A stretch of 64,000 nucleotides of DNA from Ectocarpus siliculosus. Taxonomy: Eukaryota > Sar > Phaeophyceae > Ectocarpales > Ectocarpaceae. Every line of letters begins with the position of its first letter. The stretch's first letter is position 1. The notes below the pieces were generated by a model. It was not told where the DNA came from and ran no database searches. It was given only the letters and a program-made list of their open reading frames with translations. The stretch spans positions 605,193 to 669,192 of the forward strand of contig FN649749.1 in assembly GCA_000310025.1 (NCBI GenBank), in the 5' to 3' direction. This document shows, piece after piece, positions 1 to 13,200 of the stretch. The translations under genes were made by a program, and so were the position numbers.

Positions 1-2032
1 AACCTTTGAACCGTAATTGTAAGCAGAAACTAGATTTTTCTGTAGAACAAGACGTTGAACGACTTGTTTTCGCTTAGGATTCCATCCGCGGCGCTCGGTT
101 GGCCGAGGCGATATTCACGCGCAATGTGGGGAGAGCTCGGCCAACCTCTTATAGACGAGAGGACACCATCTGGGTTTGATATCGACATACTACGTACAGT
201 ACGTGCGTCATTTCCCTTTCTATATCCTCCAGGGAGTGCGCATCAAGCGGAAATTGGGCTGATTCCAACGTTTCCACGCGACGCTCGCTTGAACGTGTGA
301 TACGTTGCCTTCTTACCCATGTCGGATGCTTGTAAGTGCGAAGATCCCGTTTCGTTTCCTCTCGGCCATCCGGATGTGTCCAAGGTATAAGAGAACCTTT
401 TTGACCCATTGGCCGAGTCGTGCCCTTGCGAACCACCAGGGTTGTCTCGACTAGGACGTCTCCTTCGTCTTCTGCGAGAGGTGGTGTTGCCGCCGTCGCT
501 TCTCCGTGCGCCACTCCCCTCTGCTGCGGTTGTGGTTTCCCCTGAGCAAGCATGACCCAGAGTCCGGCCTTCGAATAAAACACAAGTCACTGCAAATCGA
601 GCAGTTCCGAAACTGTGCGGGTATTCAACATTTCGTGAAGGAGACGTTGCGTGTGTATTTTGCTCTTTGTGACGATGGCTGCGTCGCAATAGTCCATTGT
701 CTATGCATAGCACCGGGATTTACAGTCGGCAAGATCGCATTGTACCTTGTTTCTTGCAGTGTAACAGTCTACGGTGGGGCTCCTTTTGTAGTGCCCGCCA
801 GATTCACGGGCACCATACATTTGTTACAGGACACCCAGAACTATTCAGATAATGAGATAACATGAACATTCCATTCGTGTCACGCGATTTCACCGGCACT
901 GCTGCTGTGTACCCTACAGCAGTGTCACTATTCAACCGTCTCTACTGAGGGACCCCCACTGCATATCTTGTGTACGACGGTACGCACCACCCATGCCACC
1001 AAGCTTTCCAGAATTTCGCTGGCCTTGTCGGCTTGGTTGCTGTGGCTGCTGCTCCTGCCGCCTGGAGCCACTACTGTCCCCGCGGATAGTGTGCAGCAGG
1101 CGCATAGTCTCGTCCTAGAGCACCCACACGTTCGAACGGAGACCCAAAAATAGTGGTCATGTATAGTCCATGGCAACACATGGTGAACGGAGACTCCCAG
1201 CTGTTAACATACTCCGTATTGTTTTCGACAACTAACCAAACCCAAGTTTGTTGAATGGATGCCACCGCAGTCTCATACTAACACTGCAGGAATCAGACCG
1301 ATGACGGGGCGCAAAAAAGGCCAGATGCATATGGTTGATAAGTATAGAAGTAATGGCGCTGACACTCACTCATTCTTTGACAATTGCATATCCTTTACAA
1401 GACGAGGGTCCAACCATGCAGATGGTGTTGGGAGTGCACATGCATCACAGCAGTAGAAACATGAAGGACTGGCGTGCGGCAAGGGTACGCATGCCTGCAG
1501 GCGAAATACGCGGTGTTCGTTTCAAAATAATAATAGCAACGAGCACACGCACCCACCTGCAACTGCTGGAGCTCTCCACTCCAGCCCGCAGGACGGATCG
1601 TGTTCGCTGCGTTCGCCGCCATTTCTCGTGTATGTGTTCGAGTGCGGCGTTTGCGACCCTCGCACGTTGATTGATTTACATCAAGGTACGAGATCAGGTG
1701 CTAATTACGCCGCACATTGGACGAGAGCAGCGTAGAGTCCAACAGGGTCAGCTCGTCACCTGCAATCATATTGCACCCAACTCGTGTTCCCCGATCCCAC
1801 ATTGTGTTCTCAATCGTATAGAAAGGGACGGAAGACAGGAAACACGCGACCCCAGCCCGTGCTTGCACGGCTGTGTTTTGTTCCTGCTCGTCAAAGTTTG
1901 TGGCTAGCGAGAGGGGCTCGGCCGTTTTTGGAGAACCAATAAACAAGCCGTCCAAACGTCCAAACCAAGTCCGAACTCTCGGCCATTCCGCTTCGGGAAA
2001 CACGTGCGGCGCGATTGCATCTCTTCCTGCTC
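1..2032. other. Upstream spacer, no gene supported
   Basis: I see no convincing gene here. The longest open frame is on the minus strand at 149-583 (144 codons, arginine- and threonine-rich). I do not recognise it, and it lacks a clear start context or splice partners. A short imperfect hairpin of the CTGCTGT...ACAGCAG type lies near 901-926. The stretch just before 2033 is presumably the 5' region of the monooxygenase gene. Confidence 0.5.
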
Positions 2033-2101
2033 ATGGAACCTGTTCCCCACACAATCACCATCGAGCACCACACTGGGTGTGCCTCATTCCATACCAGTAC
2101 C

Positions 2102-3976
2102 ATGCTGGAGAGGTGTGCATCCCTGGGTGGTAGCCTACGCATGCCAGTTTCTTCTCTTCGAGCCGGCCTGAAGCGTCCACGCCCGCTTAGTCACCACCAC
2201 GGTTCTGCGGCATCATTCACCAACAGCAATTCTAGGCAGCAGGGGCAGGAGGAAGGCCTTGACGCTTCTACTCCAGTGGCTATCGTCGGCGCTGGGCCGG
2301 CGGGCCTCACGCTCTCTACTCTGCTCTCGAAGTTCGGGGTCCCTTCCATCCTGCTGGAGAGAGCCCCGGAGCTGCCCACCCACCCCCAGGCGCACTTCAT
2401 CAATTTGCGCAGCATGGAAATCATGCGGCATGCCTTTGGAGGACTGGATAGGAAGGTGCTAGAGATGTGTCCACCGCAAGAGGAGTGGAGGTATGGCGAA
2501 AACATTGGTGCACCAGTACCGTAGCCTATTCCCCATTTGCAACTGCTGCCACGAAGATATTGCGAATCACCAGACAGCAGTCGTTCCTGCGGTTGAATAA
2601 TGCGTGATATTCGGGGTAGCCACGAGATGGGTTGCTCCTTCAAGCAAAAAATACTCCTACATCGGAGTCTCTGAACTCCTGCCAGTTCGTCGGTTCACTA
2701 TAGATGCGGCTTTTGCTGCATAAATATCCTACTGTAGATCGCGTCCGTCAAAATTCCCTATACAGCCCCCTCAGCGAAGTTTCGTGAACTACCTGGTGGT
2801 GTCCCGATTTGTACACGCTTTTTTAGTTATATGGTGCCGACGTTTTGCTTCGACGACGTCGTTTGCAGGGATTTTGTGGTATGCTCGACCGTCCTGGGGC
2901 GCCAGCTGGCGCGCGTCGACAATTTCTACGGAGGTGGGCTTATAAAAATGCTTACGAGTAACGGAAGACCCATATGAAACAATCGCTTCTCAACTACTGT
3001 TCCGTTCGCGTCCAAACTCGGCGCGTGTTGTTTTCCCTCTTGTCAAATTTGTGCTTGTTTTCATGCTGACTGAAGGAGAGGCGGAGAGGCGAGCGCTGTC
3101 CCCAACAGGCGTTGCCCATCTGTCGCAAAACGTTCTGCTGCCCTTGCTTCTGCAAGAAGCCCAGCGCGTCGCCGTCGAGTCGTGCCCATCAACTAAGGTA
3201 AAGTGTATTTACACAGCTGAGGACATGTCCTGTGCGACGCGGGTTAATCCACCCCTGTCGACCTGCCGCGGAATTCGTGACAACAACAGTGTTGCTGTTG
3301 CTTCTTGTCTTCACGGTGCTCGCCTCTTGTGACCACTATTATTCACCTACCCCACCATTGACTTTGCCCCGAATCAGATCCTTTTCAACGCGGAGATGAC
3401 TGGGCTCCGGAGGCTAGAAGGCGTCGGCAGTAACAACAGCACCGGCAATACCTCTCCACACTCACAACTTGAACTATCAGTGCGACATCACTTGAGTCCT
3501 AGCGGCGGTCCGGCAGCAGCAACAGCAGCAGCTTCTACTCCCAACAGCACCAGGGCCTCCAGCGTTTCGTGCAAGTATATCATTGCAGCTGACGGTGCTG
3601 GTAGCTCGGTGCGCGCGGCGGCCGGTCTCCGCCTGTCAGGGCGGAGAGATCTGGGACACGTTGTCAACATTCACTTTCGGTGCGAGGGGCTTGGAGAACT
3701 ACTGCTAGGGGAGGGCGGGGGAGGGAAGAGGCAACGGCCGGGAATGCTGTATTTCGTGTACAACGAGGTAAGTGCTGGTGTGTGCGAGGGAGCGAAGGGG
3801 GGCGGGTTAGTCACTCGTCGGAGCAGTGGCCGCCTGAATTGCCGTTTTTTGTGCTGTCGTGAGGGGTACGAGCAGAGGCTTGATTGTTCTCACTTGCTAC
3901 CTTGGGGATGCGAATCATTGATATGGGGGTGTATATTGGCCAGGGTGGTGGGTGGGCTTCGCTTATCTCGTGATGA

Positions 3977-4015
<39 letters not shown>

Positions 4016-7000
4016 TAGATGAATCTCGGGTGGCCGTAGGCCCGGGGGACGGAGCACACGTCGGGGTTTCACCCACCAGGCAGCAACAGCGGAATAGGCT
4101 CGTTGTGCGCCCGTCCGTTCCACATCCCGCGAGTTCTTCGGACGTGAATAACACGTAACTTGACTGCTTTCGAGCAACCGTTATTGTTGTGCGCCCTCGT
4201 CGACCTAGCCGTCATCGGTCGACTATCCGACACTTGTTCTTTTGTTGATTTCGGCGCACATATTTTCTTGTCACAGCAGTCTTTGCTTGCCTTGTTCTGC
4301 GCTGTGTGTGTTCCTATCGCGCTTGTTTCAGGAGACGATCTGCGTGCTTGTGGCGCATAACGTGCGAAAGGGGGAGTGGGCCTGCCAGGTGCCTTTCTTC
4401 CCGCCGCACCAGACTGCTGAGGTGCGCAAGTTCGGCTACAGTCTGGCCATACGGCATGATTTCGTTTGCTGCTTTTGCTGGAAAGTCAACGTTGTTGTTG
4501 TTGTTGCTGCTGCTGCTACTGTTTTTTAGACGTTGTTTTTCGTGGTGGTGGTGGTGCTGTTTTTGCTTTTACGTATTTCTCTACCGTGTTTTTGTACGCT
4601 TGGACGATCGATAACCCCAAACCTGAATTTCAAACCTGAATGTCCGCCCTTTTCATTTGAACCGTTAGATCATGTCACTTTTGTGCTTGAGTTCCTTTCT
4701 GCCACCCCCCAGCCAAATCGAGAGCCCACCAACCTAAAAGGCATCGACGACAACGACGCTGACCCTCCCTACCTCCAACAACATTTTCCCTATAAGCGGG
4801 TCTGGTCTACGCCGCCTTTCCCCTCGTTCAACCGCAGTTCTTCACTCGCGAGCGATCACTCTCCATCATCCGGGAGGCCCTAGGGCCCGGAGGCGGTGTC
4901 TTGGACATTGAAATCTGCTCCGTACGTCCCTGGACGATGAACGCTCTCGTTGCGGACCGCTATTTTACGGGGGGGTTTTCGTCGGAAGGGACAGGCGTCG
5001 CCGCAGAACAGGGCACGGGGGTTGAATCCGGGGGCGTGTTTCTTGCGGGGGATGCGGCGCACCAGTTCCCTCCCGCTGGTGGATTCGGCCTCAACACCGG
5101 TGTTCAGGTAAGCGCGCGTGTTGGGGGTGGCGGGCTGTTCCTGCTGTGATTCGCAACGTGTACGTAATGTCGCTTCATGCCCTTTAGGCACATATCTTCA
5201 TCACATTGTATAGTCAAATCTCTGAGAATACTAGACCGGCACCTTGGTTTGCATGTGTCGTTCTCCGTGCTAGAAGCAAGCAAGGGAAGCCGTTTTGCCT
5301 TACACTTTTGGCCTTGCGGGGCCTAACACCCACCCTGTTCCTGGGTAACCGTTTGACGACCTTTTGCCACGGGAACCCATATTCTTCCGCACCTGGAACG
5401 ACTTGTGGAGCATTGACGTCACAATTTGTCGGCATGGAGATGTAGCTGTGGGTGTTTCCCGCGAAACCCCCACGGTATATTCGGAGGGATGGCACGCAAG
5501 AAGTCGCTCGCGGCAAGAGCACACGACTACGGTGATGCCGTGATATCTTTGCCCCACCTGAGCAACGAAGGATATGTCTAGACATTTGGAGAGAAATCCT
5601 AGCTTTTGGATGCGGGCCTCTACCTGGCTGCAGAACCTTGAGCTGCAGAGCCTCACCCCCTTCAGAATCAGGCATAGATTCGAGACTCATTCTAGTCTAG
5701 CTGCAAGTGATTTCCCTGCAAGCATTCTTCACAGAATACCCAAGTTTCGAGCTGAATCCAACCTTTACTAACGGAAACAGACGGCCTCGAAGTGTGAGGC
5801 AATCCCGAAAGACGCCCCCGCCCCCGCCTCCCTTACTGCCTGTCGTGGATGCGCAGGATGCGCATAACCTGGCCTGGAAGCTGGCTGCGGTACATCATGG
5901 CCTAGCCTCTCCTGACCTTTTGCTGACCTATGAACAAGGTTTGTGCTTGTCGTTGGGAGACAAACGTCACGACTGAGCCCATCCCTGCTGACCCGAACAT
6001 GTGCCGAGACGATGCCGTGGCGTGTTTGACGATGGGTTTGTAAGAATGTGATTCCCTCATCTACCCCCCCGTGTGTGGGGCGTGGGCCCAACGTCACCGC
6101 GGCGCGTCAGAGAGCCTTCCTTCATGGTGGGTTGAACTCGCTCGCCCAGCTCCAAGTTCAGATTTAGTAGGTGTAGCACCGACGCGAGACAAGTCTCTGG
6201 GCAACCCCCCCGGCCCCCTTCCGTGCAACGTTCGTCTAGGCCAAATATCACCAGACCCTTATTTATCAGCCCTGGTCCTACTCAGCGGAACCCCCACGGA
6301 CAACAGGCCCGTGACGTGTCGACATTTTTGTACGCGAATCCTCCGCTTTTTATCGTGTTGTGACATTCGCACGTCCCCTCGCATACCATGCCCTGGGACA
6401 CAGAACGGCGGCCAGTGGCAATGCGCAACGCGACATTGAGCGTGCGGAACCTGAAGAGAAGCTTGAGGGTGTTGGAAACTCTGGGCGTAGATCCTAGCCT
6501 TGGAGCCTCGCCCAACCTCATGGATCAGGTGACTTTATTTCACGACAAGTTCGGGTTACATGGTAGCGTTACTCGTTTTCATGATCATGACGTTTTAGAG
6601 CTTGGCCCAAAGAAGATAAAAGGTTGGCACACGTGCTCAAGAAAAAACGTTACCATCGCACATGTTCACTTCAACGACCCCCTGGTGCACGTGCTTGGTG
6701 TACCATGACCTTCAAGCTCCATGTAGCTCCATGTAGCCATCGGCCTGATCAATGCTATGTCAGGGACGCCAGCTGGACAGCCGCCAGCTGGACAGCATTA
6801 GGTATTCGCAAATCGTCGGTTGGTATAAGGTTACCCGCAGAGTAAGCGTGCCCACATCAAAGCAGCAACATTATTTCGGCACTCCTGAGTACTTGGTGCC
6901 CCCGCCCGCCCCCTCCGAATACCTTTTCCAGCTCGTGCGCTCGCCTTTGACCCTGAACTGGGGCGGTGGCATCAGGGACATGGCGGCTTCCCTTCTGGGG

Positions 7001-8008
7001 AAGACCAGTGCCGCGGAGAGTGCCGAGGAACGGTCCGAGAGGATCCTCCGCCTCGGCCGCCGTCAGCTGGAGAGCCTGCGGGAAGAGGGCCACCCGTACG
7101 GCGAATCGCGCGTCCGAGACTTGCGCCGACTGCTGGCTGAGGGCGGGGGGCTGCCCCTCCTCTTCCCCGAACACGACGTGGGTTTTACGTACGGTGGCCA
7201 CGGCGCGGCGCTGCTCGCGGCTAGTGGTGGCAGGGCGGCAGGGGTAGGACCCCCGCCAACGTCACGGTCGTCGAGGCCGTTGCCAGCGGCGGGATTTTCA
7301 TCGCGACCACCAGCAGTCCGGCGCAACGGTCAAGGACACGGTGACAACACCGGTGCGTTTCGTGCTGCACCGTGCAGCATACGGCTCGGAGGACGAATGC
7401 CCCACTTTTTCTTGAGGCCACCTTCCTCTTCTTCTTCTTCCTTGCTCTCCACCGTGGACCTTCCGGACCAGATTCGAGGACTGCTGCTCGATTGTTTCGG
7501 TTCAGAACTCTCGTCCGCGACGCCCGAGCTAGCATCCCTAGCCTCCGTGCTGATCGTGTATTCGTCAGAGCGCGACGGAATGGCGATGGTAGGGACCGAT
7601 ACATCGTGGCACAGCCGCACTTCCCGTTCGAGCCCTCTCGTCGTCTTGACGGTTTCACCACCTTCTCCTGGATCGACCGTCAGTAGCAGCATCAGCAACG
7701 ACCAACACAACACCGCCATTACCTCGCCAGCCCCATCCATCGAGAATCTGAGAGAGTACTTGGACTACCGCGAAGAAATCGTCCCGACGCAACCGGGGTG
7801 GGTGCTACCCATGCGCGCGGTCGACGGAAGCGGTGGAAAACTCGGAGAGGCATTGGCTGCCGCGAGGACCGAAGCGGTTTTACTCCGTCCAGACGGCCAC
7901 ATTGCTTGGCTGGCTCCTAGACGGACAGGGGGGACAGGGAAAGGAGAAGGGGACCCCGCACTCGTCGGAGACTTGGAACGCGCGTTGGGTGCAGTGTATA
8001 TGCTCTAG
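2102..8008 (+). CDS. FAD-dependent aromatic-ring monooxygenase, nine exons
   Basis: The product is a PheA/TfdB/MhpA-type flavoprotein hydroxylase (FAD_binding_3 family), which normally uses NAD(P)H and O2 to hydroxylate a phenolic or quinone-like ring. The substrate cannot be told from sequence. Exons: 2102-2490, 2869-2933, 3076-3197, 3378-3767, 4332-4421, 4838-5107, 5857-5938, 6404-6528, 6932-8008. All phases agree and give 869 residues; an in-frame ATG at 2033 would add 23. Visible motifs are the dinucleotide fold VAIVGAGPAGL near residue 59, the DG motif AADGAGSSVR near 260, and the GD motif FLAGDAAHQFPPAGGFG near 420-440, followed by the helix DAHNLAWKLA. The last exon (about residues 512-869) matches the C-terminal thioredoxin-like domain of phenol hydroxylases, starting with LLFPEHDVGF and ending with VLLRPDGHIAWLAP. 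That exon carries serine/proline-rich insertions. The arginine-rich N-terminus (MLERCASLGGSLRMPVSSLR) could be a mitochondrial presequence, but this is inference. The fourth intron has an AGGC microsatellite. Confidence 0.9.
3978..4017 (+). repeat. (AGGC)n microsatellite in a monooxygenase intron
   Basis: About ten uninterrupted AGGC units lie in the intron between exons 4 and 5. Open frames of both strands through this tract (poly RQAG / LPAC) are artefacts of the repeat. Confidence 0.9.
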
Positions 8009-10255
8009 GAAAAACGATCAGCCGGGAGTAGGGGCTGGGTAAACAAACGCGACATGTGGTCGCGAAGGATGGGCAGTCGGGCGGGAAGCCGTCGTAATTC
8101 TCCCGGAGAGAAACGTGGTGCAATACGTTCCAGTTTGCAACAAATCGCGCAAGGCGTCAGATGATCATGAGCGCTGCAGTAGAAGCCACCTTCCGTCGTG
8201 GACTCCCACATTCACACGCGTGGATCACCGGTACATCATCCATCACTACTTGCATCGGGACGCCTCTTTCGAAAGAAGCTGGAATATCCTACATGGGGCG
8301 GCGAACGAGTACCCTTGGGTAGATAGATATCTACCAGATGGTTAGAACTGAGCACTTCGAGCAACCAGCCCTCTGATATCGAAGAAAACACTCCCGAGGT
8401 AGCAAACGACCAGGGTAACAGCTACGCGACGGTGAGACGCCCTCCCAACCTTTTTTTTGAAGGTCTGGCCTTACCCACCCCGGGTGTGAGAAGGTGCGCG
8501 AACTTGGCTCTTGAGAGCGAGCGAAATCTTTGATTTCAGAGTTTTCGGAGATGGGAGGTTGCTTCGTAGATCTGGGACGGAAACTCAAACCCCCCCGAAG
8601 GGGGCTTGAGAATGATGGAAGCAGCGCAACTTGTACCTTCCTTCTGCTGACATTCCCACCCCTCATGAGAAAGTGAAAGGGGGTCCATCACCACTTCTCT
8701 ATTGCTGTTATCAACAATGGCACATGGAGCGAAACCGCTCCGCTTTACTAATGCAAAATGATACAGCTGGAACAGAAAAAAAAATTGTGGGTGCGAGAGC
8801 ATTCTCCACATCCGCTACCGCGCCCCTTGCTAACGCTGGCTAGATTCATTCCTCGGCACGAGCCCGATCTACGGGATCTACGGTTCACCTCTCCATTCTG
8901 CAGAATGACAACTCTCACGTCACGACCAAAAAGCAATCACATGCCGTTGGTGGCTTTGGAAGCAGAGGGGTATGTGTGTGTTGAGGGACGTTGTTTCTTA
9001 TAATTGCCTCACGCATGCTCTTGAATTGCTCCCGAAGCAGTTCATTCTCCAGCATGACGCGGGTTTCCAGCATGAAACAGGCGTGTTTCCATTCGGGGTC
9101 ACGCAGCACAAAATTTCTCTACTCCCCCCCCCCCCCCCCTGAGACCACCCCTTGGCTGTCCTGATGCAGAAAGGAAAGGCGTGGGAAAATCAAAAACAAA
9201 CGGCATACCCGCAATCACAAGATAAACACTCGCACAACAATTTACGTGCTACCAAGTGCCTGCCTGAGGTTCCAAAATCTTCCCTACGACAGGAAAACAA
9301 AAAACATACTCGGAAAAAGCCTTGCGCGAAATCGAGCAAGCATTGCTTTTGAGTATGCTGCAATAGCAGTTTCTTGACACACCTCGCCTAAACGTAACTG
9401 CGACACACCATCACCCAAAACATGTGCCGCGTATACCGTACGCACTTGCATAAGTGCATGAATAAAACTTCCCACACCATACGCAAACCCATGAATCAGA
9501 TGCCATTCGGGAGAGCTACAATATGCATAAAAGACCGATCTTCCATCACAAGGGTTAGTTCCATCTTCATTCTCGACCCACCAACGTACCAGACGTCAAG
9601 AACGCCATATAAATATAAAAATAGCACGCGCACTGCCGGACCAAAAAAAGAAAATCGATCCCACAGATGGAAGGATTGTCCGTGGGGGACTCGTCAAGAG
9701 CATCTAGTACATGAAAAAGCCAGACCAAACCACAAGAAAACAGGGACAACATTGTACGCCCATTTCCGAACCCCAACGAGCCAACGCCCTTGTTCCTCCC
9801 AACGGAAAAAATTGAGCCCCAATCCCGCAATACTGAATGCTAAATCAGAGTGGTGGTGTGTGGGGTTACTTGAATAATTTGACACGCATCAAGTTTGCAC
9901 CTACAACTAGGAACCGGTTGCGATCGACGGGCCAGGGGACAACACTACAAAATTCTACCGGTGCCGAATGAAGCGCATCTTCGCCATGGGGGCACCGACT
10001 GATCGGCCCTGACCACAAACCGCAGAATTTAATTCCCAAAACACAGCTACGCGAAGGTAAGCGACCAAGCAAATTAACCGGCATCTAAATGACCAATCTC
10101 CTGAAAATCGAACAGGAGTCTTCCCACAACAATCAAACCGCCTGATGCTATAAAGGAGGAACTGTCTACGATCTATCTTCCTTAGCAGCAGAGCAGATTT
10201 GCCTCTTTTCCCCTTCCACAACTCCAAAATGAGGGCTTGAGTCATGATAAAAAAC
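8009..10255. other. Tail-to-tail spacer
   Basis: This lies between the ends of the monooxygenase (+) and the TRIC-like gene (-). No open frame resembles a known protein. A homopolymeric C tract of about 15 nt lies at 9125-9139. The stretch 9150-9850 is relatively A-rich. Both 3' UTRs must lie here. Confidence 0.6.
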
Positions 10256-13200
10256 CTATTTCCCCGCCGAGCTCCACTGCAGCTGTCCGCCCTTGTAGAC
10301 CTCTAGGGCCCCCTTTACTGCGTCAAGCCTTGCTTCCACTCTGTCGGCGAGTCGTTGTGCGGTGGAAAATTTCCCAACAGGGGAGACGGGGGCGGGAGAG
10401 GGTCAAAGATGCACGGGAAGGCGGGGCGCGTCACCACAGGGGGAAATCATCACAGACTAACCTTGCGGTTCGTGAACCTTCTACGTAGCATCTCTGTAAA
10501 TACAAGGAGGCATGTTGTGAGGGGGGGTAGATCGTATCGCACGACACCGGTTCGTGCGAGGTGCGAGGGCCACAAAACAAAGAATAAGAAAGATTGAGGC
10601 GGCCCCCAAGAGGAACGAGGAGGACGGTGAAGGCATCGATTCTGGTCGACGCACGTCCGATGTGATCAATGCGTGTTGGACAAAGACAACCCTTGCAATC
10701 TCTGTCATTAGTGAACAACACACAAAGCCTGGGTTGCCAAAAAGTCGTGACCTCATGTTCTTTGTGCGGCAATCCAACTTCTACCATCGCCCGGCGTTTT
10801 CCGACTACGCTCCTCCGGTCTTCATGAACTCTCCTCTCAACTCAAGGGCGTCAACCTGGAATCTACTGCGCTCAGAATACCTCCGCGGCAAGCGCCTGCG
10901 TTTCAAGCGCGAGCACGATTCAGCGTGCTTAAATGTGCGCGCTGCAGCGGACGAGTCATGAGCGCGTGTTATATACCAGTTGAGCGCAACAAGGTACAAG
11001 TGATGAACGTGTGTTGACAAGGTCCAGCATCCCGCGTTGCATTCAACTTTCGCCTCTTCCATCCGTGCGGCGACGGCCGGACCTCTATAATGCCGCAGGG
11101 GCAAGACGTATTTGACGGGAGTGCGTTGGCTTGGAGTCTCTCTCTGGATGAGTAAGGCGGTGACTTTTTCGTACTTTCCTGCTTTTCGTCTGCCCTGTTT
11201 GCTGATCAAGTCGTAAACGTTTGCTGGACATAGCTCGCGACTCTGTTTAGGTGGTGCCAAGAATCCCATCAAAAACCGTGGTACTTCCACCAAGTATGCC
11301 ACACGACGTGCTAAAAAGCCGAAGGGGGGAGGTTACGCAGGTGCAGGTAGATAGGCACCTGAAGTTCGGGAGACGCTTCCCGAGCGTGGTGAGGGTGCTC
11401 GACCACAGCTTCTTGTCGCCGGCCATCACGCTCAGGATGCCGTCCTCGCTCAGGTCTAGTTGGACTTCATCCTCGGCCTGCTCACGGACAACAACACGCT
11501 GCTTTAAGACTGGTTGCTTTTTTCATTGGTCAGCTGCTGGTTAGTGCCCTTGATGCTACTTTTCACGTGTCGGGGGAACTTCGTGCAGTATGAAGCGACT
11601 CTGCATCCGTGTATTGGGCGGGGAAACACGAGTATAAGATTCCAAAACTCATCCAGATAGCCAGAGACATGTCACCCACTTCGGGTGGAGGTGAGCAAAC
11701 CATCTCTGCTGTAACATTGCCGTCCTTCGCCTAGTCCTTGTGTCTTGGCCAGCGCTGTTGATACACGTCTACATATCGAGGCAAACGCTACCCCCCCCCC
11801 CCCCCCCCCCCAAAACACTGAGACCGTAACCTCATCGCAACATTGGCATGCATATTTTGAACCTTTCCCGCAAGACCCTTTCAATGATACCTGACCAAGG
11901 CTACCAATCTGTCAAATGTTTCCTTCAAAGGACACAGCTCAAAAATCTTCCGACGTGCACACAAAATACGAAAAACAATTTCCACAGATTCTATCAACTT
12001 ACCGCCAATTTCTTGGGAGCGGGAGAGGACCAAAGGACCTCGGGGCCATCATCACCCTCCACCTTCTTCTTTGCGGCCGGCAACACGGGCACCTGTTAGC
12101 CACAAGAACACGACAGCAGCAAGCACCGTTTTAAGAGCATGGTGAAGGGGTTGTTTGCTGTGCCTCCGCTGTAGCTTACGCGGGCTAAAAAAAATCTGCG
12201 ACCACGAATTCGTTCTTGTCTTCCTCCACCCGTTAAAATAAAGTAAAAGTATGTGCATGGCAAACACCAGAGCCGTAACATGGCGAGAGGCCTTTTCTGT
12301 GTCTCCCTTTGTCAGTTGTAGCTAATGCGTTTTACTACCTGTGACCACTTTTTTTTGTTTCACCCTTAAATAAATATAACTGGTTATGCATACGTGGTAC
12401 TGCTGTAGCCAGCATCAGGGAGGGCCGTCATATGGTGAGAGGCTATTTGCTTTCTGTCTCCCTTCGCCAGTTGTAGCTTACGCGTGTTAAAACCTGCTAA
12501 CACGAACTTCCCGTGTCTTCCACCCTTCAATAAACAAAACTATATGCATACCAACACATCAGAGTTGTCGTAAATGAACCAAACACACAACAGCAACAAC
12601 AACATCAAACAAAAACAACGACAATATCAACAACATCAAATGAAAAACAACAACGACCATTCATACCTCCTTGCCCCTGTAGACCACAAGGGACCCCGTC
12701 TCCGTCACGGCAGCCCGAAGAGGGGTGCACCCGTTGCTGAGCACCTTAGGCAAGAAGGCGCACGATGCCAGGCCCGACCCGCCCGCCTTCACGACCACCC
12801 CGGGGATGATGGTCGAAGGGGGTTGGCGGGAGTAGAGCGCCAAGACGGCCACAGCAGCCACGCCTACCGGCTTGAGCGCCTGTTCGAGGTGGGGGGGAGG
12901 GTTGTCAGCTGATTTCGACACCCGCAGCATTCAAATGTTCTGACAGCCCGTGATATTGTTCCGCATAACTTATCGTTGTGGCGCTTGCCCCCATCATGCC
13001 CCTGATTGTTCCACCCGCCAAGCCCTTGGTTTGTGGTTCTTATTTCTCCTCCCTGCGCGAACGTGGCTCTCTACGATCAGGGGTTCAGTCGGAAACACGC
13101 AATAGAGACTTGTTTCTCTTCTCCGAGACCCCAATGCCACGCCAATCTGTCGCGGTACCGCTGGATCTCTTGCTGTTTCCGGAACTAAAACAACGGTCCC

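Noticed and set aside
3952-4177. Poly RQAG and LPAC frames
   Set aside because: Artefacts of the AGGC microsatellite in a monooxygenase intron.
10805-11302. 165-codon minus-strand frame
   Set aside because: It sits in the last intron of the TRIC-like gene on the same strand and joins neither exon in phase; no recognisable domain.
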